Positions 58,401 through 64,000 of a stretch of DNA of 64,000 nucleotides are shown here, in pieces. Each line of letters starts with the position of its first letter. The stretch's first letter is position 1. Below the pieces are notes generated by a model that was not told where the DNA came from, made no database searches, and saw nothing but the letters and a program-made list of their open reading frames with translations. Both the position numbers and the translations under genes were made by a program. The stretch is from Siderastrea siderea (lineage: Eukaryota; Cnidaria; Anthozoa; Scleractinia; Rhizangiidae). The stretch covers positions 57,148,399 through 57,212,398 of the forward strand of contig OZ034968.1 of the NCBI GenBank assembly GCA_964030785.1, given 5' to 3'.

Positions 58401-59385
58401 TATGTGCCGACCCTGGTTTGTCAAGCATGTTTCACTGGCTTATTTTGTTTCAAACATGTTGAAGTTTCTCGTGTAACCTTGTCTTAGTAAATATCTTACC
58501 AATAAGGATAGGTTTGTTTTCACTTGAAGAAAATTGTCCATTGGATCCTCATCATTGTAACCTGCGGGTATAGAAGTAACATTAGAAAATTTATCCTGTG
58601 TGATCATTTTATTGTTTCCATAGTTCTTTACTTTCAGCTATTTCACGGCTATGTGTCGACTCGGGTTTTTCATACATGATTCGCCAGCTATGATTCGCCC
58701 GTCATAATTCGCATATAAGCACAAAAGGGCGCTAGAAATTTGCAGATCTTTCAGTTCTTTATGATTGTTTATATCTCAGGAAGTTGGTAATTCTTCCGTC
58801 CACTCATGATAACTCATTCACTCCCTCCCTCCATCTCTCCCCTTCCGTCCCTCCGTCCCTGCGTCCCTGCGTCCCTCTCTCCCTCACTCACTCACTCACT
58901 CACTCACTCACTCACTCACTCACTCACTCACTCACTCACTCACTCACTCACTCACTCACTCACTCACTCACTCACTCACTCACTCGCTCGCTCGCTCGCT
59001 CGCTCGCTCGCTCGCTCGCTCACTCACTCACTCACTCGCTCCCCCACGCACTCACTCACATCTCTCACTAACCCTGAATTTAATTTACATTTATTTAATG
59101 TCTACAGCTTTTGAAGACATTGATGGGGTGTACGATGCTTTGGTTGATGAACAGTCTTTAGACGGAATGTTGGAGGAGATGTTCATAGCAACGGAATTCC
59201 TGAAGCAAAAAGATAATTCGCTGTTATCCATCGTCCATTTGTTTGAGGAGAAACATGGATACGGAGTAGCATTCAACTCGTGTGAAAAGTTTGAGGAACC
59301 AATGTGGAGTTGCATGTCAAAAGTCATCACATTTGTCACGGATGATGTTTATTCTGTCACAAAGAGACACATTAAGAGAATGAAG
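47431..59385 (+). CDS. iGluR-like K+ channel, gene 3 (exons 1-5, all open; 3' end beyond window)
   Basis: Spliced exons 47431-48075, 48910-49004, 49538-49694, 53806-53869 and 59108-59385 give 413 uninterrupted codons. Layout: signal peptide (1-15), S1 (about 50-185), M1 (194-215), pore helix and filter TVGYGD (245-250), M2 (about 258-280) and S2 (300-413, with KHGYGVAFN). By analogy with copy A and gene 2, an M4 exon and tail should follow after 64000, for about 490 residues. Domain order is that of GluR0/iGluRs; the pore is that of K+ channels. The expected role is a ligand-gated K+ channel in the plasma membrane, with S1/S2 outside. The ligand is unknown: the arginine that binds the amino-acid carboxylate in iGluR S1 is not evident at the expected place (see findings). 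This is the best candidate functional member. Intron 4 (5.2 kb) contains an antisense SNAP29-like gene. Confidence 0.85.
48076..48909 (+). other. Intron 1 of gene 3
   Basis: No gene or clear repeat. It ends in a T-rich tract and TTTAACCAG, like gene 2. Confidence 0.5.
48910..49004 (+). CDS. Gene 3 exon 2: pore helix and STVG
   Basis: 95 bp. ETKENRQEFGGPFYRGVFDG, then FWWAFVTMSTVG, donor GG|gtaaga within the glycine codon of the filter. Confidence 0.9.
49327..49427 (+). repeat. Penelope-like fragment with decayed hammerhead core
   Basis: CTGACGA, a GGGC/GCTC hairpin and GAAA are retained, but the GTC after GAAA is lost. Continues as the inverse of 664-730. Lies in intron 2 of gene 3. Confidence 0.55.
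49538..49694 (+). CDS. Gene 3 exon 3: YGD and M2
   Basis: 157 bp, reading YGDKTPKSITARLFAVVWII ... SILTATLSSALTNITVKRYD ... GMR, then gtaaat. Confidence 0.9.
49918..50310. mobile_element. TIR MITE, 393 bp
   Basis: Ends ACACAGGGCGCA and its inverse. The arms are near-complementary over about 150 bp (for example GAAATTCTATCCGCA at about 50050 and its inverse near 50165). AAAAG is repeated at 49913-49917 and 50311-50315. No ORF. Confidence 0.7.
50311..53805 (+). other. Intron 3 of gene 3, remainder
   Basis: Apart from a palindrome (50992-51102) and simple AAAT repeats near 52786-52820, I recognise no gene. Several short ORFs lack any family signature. It ends in TTTTTGTAG. Confidence 0.45.
50992..51102. 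repeat. Imperfect palindrome, about 110 bp
   Basis: CCGTATTGGGAGA, CAGTCTTTCTTGTACGGA and their inverses TCCGTACCAGAAAGAC and CATCTCCCAGTATGGC fold around GCTTCGCTC. Probably a foldback repeat. Confidence 0.6.
53806..53869 (+). CDS. Gene 3 exon 4: start of S2
   Basis: 64 bp, IGAARDSIALQKAVKLGADV + T + split codon; donor gtcagt. Confidence 0.85.
53870..56978 (+). other. Intron 4 of gene 3, left part
   Basis: Poly-G tracts at about 55069-55081, 55586-55598 and 55760-55773, each next to GGCAC or GGTCTG. No gene. From 56400 to 56950 the AATC(A/G)(T/C)GA-type motif (gcgaatcatga) recurs several times and returns near 58680. Confidence 0.45.
56979..57692 (-). CDS. SNAP29: SNAP29-like Qbc SNARE, intronless, nested antisense in gene 3
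   Basis: 237 codons from METKNRRSDYNFHHKTNPFD to stop. Residues 17-19 are NPF, the EH-domain-binding motif near the N-terminus of SNAP29. A Qb SNARE motif spans about 45-105, with zero-layer Gln at 74 (LQSQGEQLNRIE). A Qc motif spans about 177-233, with zero-layer Gln at 205 (REIDRQNEQLNRL). The linker lacks the palmitoylated cysteine cluster of SNAP25/23, which fits SNAP29, a soluble SNARE in endosome/autophagosome-lysosome fusion. SNYFMKP after the first motif also fits SNAP29. Human SNAP29 is 258 residues, so length is close. The lack of introns amid intron-rich neighbours suggests a retrocopy. The frame is fully open, so it is probably expressed or young. AATAAA overlaps the stop (56978-56983). 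Confidence 0.85.
   Translation of the reverse strand: METKNRRSDYNFHHKTNPFDEDSEGEFEIINGDEIRAQMQLVQERTLDSTKRSLALIEDSHDSAVRTGKKLQSQGEQLNRIECSLVKIQNDMKIANRYISSMNGEFGSISNYFMKPQERVPKRNPSTGIADLQAESSLYYHSRYERNGYEAGTRGNNQFQPRSKLKYSSSDPHEREIETNLDLISRGLGRLKEDALILGREIDRQNEQLNRLCNKTDNACQTVEKADKKVKRLSSKQ
57693..59107 (+). other. Intron 4 of gene 3, right part / 5' flank of the SNARE gene
   Basis: CGCAGGGTTTT(G/T)GCCCAGAGG occurs twice (about 57835 and 57930). The promoter of the SNARE gene should lie just above 57692, but no clear TATA box was assigned. The segment ends in a long CTCA microsatellite (separate entry) just before exon 5. Confidence 0.45.
58882..59058 (+). repeat. (CTCA)n/(CTCG)n microsatellite
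   Basis: About 40 tetranucleotide units, CTCA with a CTCG block at about 58983-59020, ending 50 bases before exon 5 of gene 3. Open frames of SLTHSLTH type are artefacts of this repeat. Confidence 0.95.
59108..59385 (+). CDS. Gene 3 exon 5: S2 lobe, open
   Basis: 278 bp (nine fewer than gene 2, in frame). AFEDIDGVYDALVDEQSLDG, SIVHLFEEKHGYGVAFNSCE ... SVTKRHIKRMK, then gtagga. Confidence 0.9.
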
Positions 59386-60750
59386 GTAGGAAAACTTCAG
59401 GATTAGCTCAGGATAAAGTCGATGGACGTATAAGAAGCTTTACCGAAATTACATAGTTACCTAGTACTTAGAATACAAAAATGGTAACATTTTTCTATCA
59501 TCTTGTTTTCGAAAGAGTGAAGTTTCCCTGACATCCACTTTCTAATTGGCATATTTTCCTTACTTTGAAATTTTCCAAAGAAAAGAAGAGGATAAGTAAT
59601 TTTATCGCCAAAGAAATCTGCCAAACATCAGACTCGAAAAGAGTTGGTATACAGTTGATATAAAGTATCATTAAACTTATTAAACTTAAGACTCTCAGCT
59701 ACGTGAGACCCATAATCCAGTGTTTTCTACGAAAGTAGCATATATGAAAGCAGTATACGAAAAAACATACTACCATTTTCGTTCAACCCTGAAGCGTGAC
59801 GATTTTTTCGCGTATGTTTACTTTTCAAACGTGACAGTTTCCCAGACATCAGTCTCGTCTGGCCCAATGAAAATGCGCTGTTTTGGGCGGGAAATAGTCC
59901 AGTCCGTTAGCGTCGAAATTTACGAAAATCGTGACAAATCGCGTAAAAGCACCAAATTTGGCATACATGTCCTTGAGGACATATAAAACAAATTTAGAAG
60001 GGGTGCCACGTGATCTGAGTATCCGGGGGGCCACAGCACTCAAATTAATTTTCATTCACGGTCACAGGAATCCCACGCTCATGAACAGATCGCTCACTGG
60101 CAAACTGAAAAGGATTTCATGGGCTTCTTTAACTGACCTTGTCAGCGAACGACAGAAAATGACAACAAATAACCGTTTAAGTTTACTGAGTCACATATCC
60201 TTGTATTTTCCGCTCCCTTTTCGCTTGTCTGGGTACCCTGTGGTCAAATAGACTTAACAAACTGAATCGTTACACTTCCGATAGCTGTTAAGGAAACGAA
60301 TAATTATTAGTTCCAATTAGTCGACAAACAGTCCCAAATCAGCAGCTCAAATTGCAAAGGAAACCGTTGCCTGCTACAGCTATTCAAACATTACTTATTT
60401 TGGGTTATTTTCGTCATACGTTCAGGAACATGTACGTCGACCCATTTAGGAGAAGGATAACTGAAAGAACTGACTTCCGTTGTTAATTGTTTTGAATTAC
60501 GTTTCTTTACAGCCTCTCCCCCATTAAGTTCCTCTAGACAATAAAAGCAAGTCGGGTTGACGAGAAATCTAGAACTTCTGTCAGATGTTTTAAGTGTACT
60601 GTTGAGAAAAACATATCGCGAGAGACATTTTAAGGTCACTGACATATCTGCCTTTACTTTGAACGTCAGTTTAATTCACAGTGCAATGACTGAAGAAACA
60701 AAATTGTAACGAACATTAATATATGAAATAAACATATATTTGAATTGTGG
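59386..60750 (+). other. Intron 5 of gene 3 (start)
   Basis: No gene recognised, and no M4 exon like 5115-5322 or 39817-40024 is found up to 64000. Confidence 0.5.
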
Positions 60751-60754
60751 ATAA

Positions 60755-61125
60755 TGATAGAATTATATGAAGATCATCGCAATGAAGGTGTTTCAACTTA
60801 AACAGTTGAAAAGAAGAAACCTGAAAGAATTCAGGCTTGAACGGGAATCGAACCCATGACCTCTGCGACACCGGTGCAGCGCTCTAGGGCGCTATGATTA
60901 TTTCATATATTAATGTTCATCTCTCCATCTACGGGATAAATACACTCAATTGACCAGCTCCCAGTTGGCTTGATAGCTCAGTTGGTTAGAGCGCTGCACC
61001 GGTGTCGCAGAGGTTATGGGTTCGATTTCCGTTCAAGCCTGAACTTTTTCAGTTTTCTTATTTTCAACTGCTTAAGTTGAAACACCTTCACTGCGATGAT
61101 CTTCATATAATTCTGAAATTGGTAA
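60755..61125. repeat. Inverted pair of tRNA-derived SINEs
   Basis: About 60755-60885 and 60985-61117 are inverse copies: TATGAAGATCATCGCA ... TTCAGGCTTGAACGGG against its inverse. They are separated by about 100 bases. The plus copy has a full tRNA-like head, the minus copy is cut within it. Confidence 0.75.
60967..61039 (+). tRNA. tRNA-Thr(GGT)-like SINE head (probably not a functional tRNA)
   Basis: 73 nt with a 7-bp acceptor stem (GGCTTGA/TCAAGCC) and D-stem GCTC/GAGC. The anticodon stem CTGCA/CGCAG has one mismatch; its loop is CCGGTGT (anticodon GGT). T-loop TTCGATT. Position 33 is C, not U. Direct continuation into a body shared by the inverted copy shows this is a SINE promoter region. 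Confidence 0.5.
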
Positions 61126-61534
61126 CGTTCAGTTCAATGTGCCATGAGTCGGATGTCACCAGCGAGTACCATAAGAAGCACGCACGCTTGCTAAGCTCTC
61201 TTTCACGGTAGTCAACCAGCTCCAACGATTAGGCACCACTTTTTCCAGCATCGTACGTTTTTCTTTCTTTTTTGTCTTGCAGTTCTTAATTCAGTACACC
61301 GCATCGGGTACTTAATAATAATAACAGTTTTTAAAAATAACAGTTTTTATGCACGCATTTCGCAGAGCCTCAATGCGTTTACAAGATAAAAATATTAAAA
61401 CCTAGATTACAACCTTCAAAAAAATCGATAAAAAAGTGCTTGACTACTAATAACAATGGATAAAATATAAAAAAGCCAACTACTCAATTACAATGGATAA
61501 AATACAAAAATCGGTGAACTAGCTAAAAATAAAT

Positions 61535-62054
61535 TCATTTAAAAAAATATGTCTTTAAAAGCCATTTAAAGGCAGAGACTGACTGTGCAATCCTTATCAT
61601 AAGAGGTAGCGTGTTCCAAAGTCTCGGCGCGGCGATCGAAAAGGCCCGACCACCGTATGTTGAAGTGGTCGATCTAGGAACTGTGAGCAAGCCTTGCGAA
61701 GTTGAACGTAAACTGCGTGACGGTACATAATGATTCATTCACAAGATCTTCAAAGTAAGATGGAGCATATCCATTCACAGTCTTATTCGTAAGCAGCAAG
61801 ATCATAAACGAAATGCGTTCGCTAACGGGGAGCCAGTGTAGTTGTTGCAGAATAGGGCTTGTATGATCAGTGCGCTTAGCCTTAACAAAAAGTCTTGCAG
61901 CACTGTTCTGTATGCGCTGTAACTTTTGAACTACAGTAGATGGCAGACCGTACAGCAGACTATTGCAATAGCCTAGCTTAGAGGTTATGAAAGCATGTAC
62001 TAAGCGCTCGGTACTACTCTTGTTAATATATTTCCTGACTCTACCAATTAACAT
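61535..62054 (-). pseudogene. Non-LTR retrotransposon ORF2 C-terminus (CR1/Jockey-like)
   Basis: LVHAFITSKLGYCNSLLYGL, then KLQRIQNSAARLFVKAKRTD, then LQQLHWLPVSERISFMILLL and GYAPSYFEDLV. After a frameshift it continues RSLRSTSQGLLTVPRSTTST, YGGRAFSIAAPRLWNTLPL and FKWLLKTYFF. This is the conserved thumb/C-terminal region after the RT of CR1/Jockey-type elements. It is 5' truncated and frameshifted near 61700. Confidence 0.85.
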
Positions 62055-62444
62055 TGCTTATACCGATAACATTAATCTAATTCCTCCCTCTGAGAAAACA
62101 GGGGCACCCAACGGTTCGTTTTCGGAGGAATATCTGTTCGGCAGACCGAAGTCACCTGAGATATTCGGATTTAATTGCAATGAAAACTATAGATTTCTGT
62201 GGCGAAACATTACCTCACGGATTTTCTTAAAAAGGTGACTTATTAATTCCTTTTATTTTTGGACGGACAAATATGTCATTTAGGGTGTAAAATAAGGTCA
62301 GCTAGCATTTTCGGAAAGACATTAGCAGCTCGGAAATTCGGCAGATGGGATTCCATTTTCTAAAATTGTCTACGCCTTAACTGATTTTCAGCTAAAAACG
62401 CCGAACAGTTCAACCCGCATTAGCTCACGCAAATATGCCCTTAA

Positions 62445-63310
62445 GGTGGCTAGACCCGGTTTTTCACTAACCATACCTACTCTCTTTGAACACGAAATAC
62501 AAAGGTGTCTCAAACTAAACAGGAAATCAAGTTATATCTATTTGTAGGGTATAGATTGAAGTTTAAAAAAGTGGGGTTTTTTCGAGATCGACGTAGCCAT
62601 AGCAACACGGTGACGTCATTGCTATTTTTACTTTTCCTTAATTTGTAAGAAATCCATCCATTCATTTTTAAAGCTATTTATAGGACTTGTAGTTCATATA
62701 ATTGTCTTCAGTTGTACCGATTTTAAACAGATTTTATGAGAGCGTTTTCGAGAAATAATTGTTTGAAGTTTTAGCTTCTGTTAATAAACGAATCATAAAC
62801 AATTCTTTTCGCGTTACTCAAACTGACATTTATCTTGACCATGAAAAGAAATCTTTGGGCTCAAATTGTTTCTAGAGATTTCAGCTATCCTGCAGGAATT
62901 GATGAAAGAAATCGCTTCATCCGATTTACAATAATGTGAACGCGAAAAGAATTGTTTATGATTCGTTTGTTAGCAACAGCTAAAAATTTCAATCAATTAT
63001 TTCTCGAAAACACTCTCATAAAAAATGTTTAAAATCGGTACAACTGAAGACAATTATATGAACTACAAGTCCTATAAATAGCTTTAAAAACAAATGTCTG
63101 GATTTCTTACAAATTAAGGAAAAGTAAAAATAGCAATGACGTCACCGTGTTGCTATGACTACGTCGATCTCGAAAAAACCCATTATTTTCAAACTTCAAT
63201 CTATACCCTACAAATAGGTGTAACTCGATTTCCTGTTCCGTTTGAGGCATCTTTGTATTTCCTGTTCAAAAAGAGTAGGTATGGTTAGTGAAAAACCGGG
63301 TCGAGCCACC
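62445..63310. mobile_element. TTAA-flanked foldback element, 866 bp
   Basis: TTAA at 62441-62444 and 63311-63314. The arms of about 371 bp (62445-62815 and 62939-63310) are inverse copies beginning GGTGGCTAGACCCGGTTTTT and GGTGGCTCGACCCGGTTTTT, around a 123-base loop. No ORF. Confidence 0.8.
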
Positions 63311-63314
63311 TTAA

Positions 63315-64000
63315 AAAGCTCGGTAACAATCTTAGAAACCAGAAAATGATATTTCAAGTATTTTGCTAAAAGTTTCTCTTTGGGTGCCCCTAAGAAAAGA
63401 CGCGAACGTTCGCCTGAAAAACGCGTAAAACATTAACACGCTAAATTACTTGCGACTATTAGATTCCGAATACAACGCATAAACGGAGAGCGAAAAGGCC
63501 TAGACACGGCGACGAGCCAAACCTCTCGCCCTAGAGTAGAGAGGGACGTAAATAATTACCGTCCTAGAGTTTCAGTTTTGGTCTTTTGAATAACGCGTAG
63601 ATCAGAGGGGATGGTTATTGTAATAGACCAGAATAACGCGTAGATCAGAGGGGATGGTTATTGTAATAGACCAGAATCTTCTCTGACAACATGACGTGTT
63701 CTTCAAGATTAACGTGAAAAACGCTATTGCCTCGTTATTTTATTTTTACCATCACATGTATTTGTTTTTCCTCTGAACCTAGCTAGCAGCCTTAGCAGTT
63801 CACACCTATAACCGCCTACAGAACAGGCGTTTTTAATTAATGCCTGTCATGCGCGCAGGCTCCTATTTACACCAGAGAGAATGACAGATTAACCCATAAA
63901 AATCCCCTTCTCCAGTTTTGTGAAAAAATTCTGAAGTTCGCCAGGTCATTCTAACTAACTGATGCCTTTTGATGTTTTTGTTGTCGTGCTTTGTCGGCCT
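63315..64000 (+). other. Window end, non-coding
   Basis: Contains the 43-bp tandem duplication (separate entry). No exon 6 of gene 3 is seen. Confidence 0.5.
63588..63673 (+). repeat. 43-bp tandem duplication
   Basis: Two identical units starting GAATAACGCGTAGATCAGAG (63588 and 63631). Confidence 0.95.

Noticed and set aside
58784..59114. Two long overlapping ORFs of SLTHSLTH type
   Set aside because: They are translations of the (CTCA)n microsatellite; every frame is open in such a repeat.
61987..62238. Plus-strand ORF starting MKACTKRSVLLLLIYFLTLP with a signal-like N-terminus
   Set aside because: Its first part is antisense to the non-LTR retrotransposon fragment; the hydrophobic run is a by-product.
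59386..64000. M4 and tail exons of gene 3 inside the window
   Set aside because: No sequence resembling 5115-5322 or 39817-40024 was found; ORFs here come from SINE, LINE and foldback repeats.

Overview
This is intron-rich, repeat-rich, AT-leaning animal nuclear DNA. GT/AG-flanked exons of 64 to 645 bp, tRNA-derived SINE pieces, Tc1/mariner-like and hAT-like DNA transposons, many MITEs and non-LTR retrotransposon fragments all point to a metazoan. The gene content and repeat style suggest an anthozoan cnidarian (coral or sea anemone). That placement is an inference; no species marker is visible.

The backbone of the window is a plus-strand tandem array of one gene family, an ionotropic-glutamate-receptor-like channel with a potassium-channel pore. 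The conserved exon order is: (1) signal peptide + S1 half of the ligand-binding domain + M1; (2) pore helix ending in STVG; (3) YGD + M2 (the M3 position of iGluRs); (4) a 64-bp exon opening S2; (5) a 278-288-bp exon with the rest of S2, including a GYG(V/I)AF-type motif; (6) a 208-bp exon with a last transmembrane helix (M4-like); (7) a short C-terminal exon. The split TVG|YGD filter and the S1-M1-P-M2-S2-M4 order recall bacterial GluR0 and the rotifer receptor AvGluR1, but with a eukaryotic-style last helix.

Layout: copy A (exons 3-7, 291-6939; frameshifted S2 exon). Copy B (exons 4-7 only, 10681-14054; frameshifts in exons 5 and 6). Copy C (exons 5-7, 15186-24192; stop codons, and a last intron swollen by nested transposons). 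Gene 2 (exons 1-7, 28053-40928; apparently broken only by a 17-bp deletion in M1). Gene 3 (exons 1-5, 47431-59385, all open; exons 6-7 lie beyond the window). Copy B and the 3' half of gene 2 are a segmental duplication about 25 kb apart. Its left breakpoint lies inside a Tc1/mariner-like element, which explains why B lacks S1 and the pore.

The large fourth intron of gene 3 holds an intronless antisense gene for a SNAP29-like Qbc SNARE (56979-57692). The remaining space is mostly transposable elements: a 2.1-kb Tc1/mariner-like element with a convergent zinc-knuckle ORF (one full and one truncated copy), a 1.8-kb palindromic foldback element, nested hAT-like insertions with 9-bp target duplications, three TTAA-flanked MITEs, a Penelope-like fragment with a hammerhead-ribozyme core, SINEs and two non-LTR reverse-transcriptase fragments.
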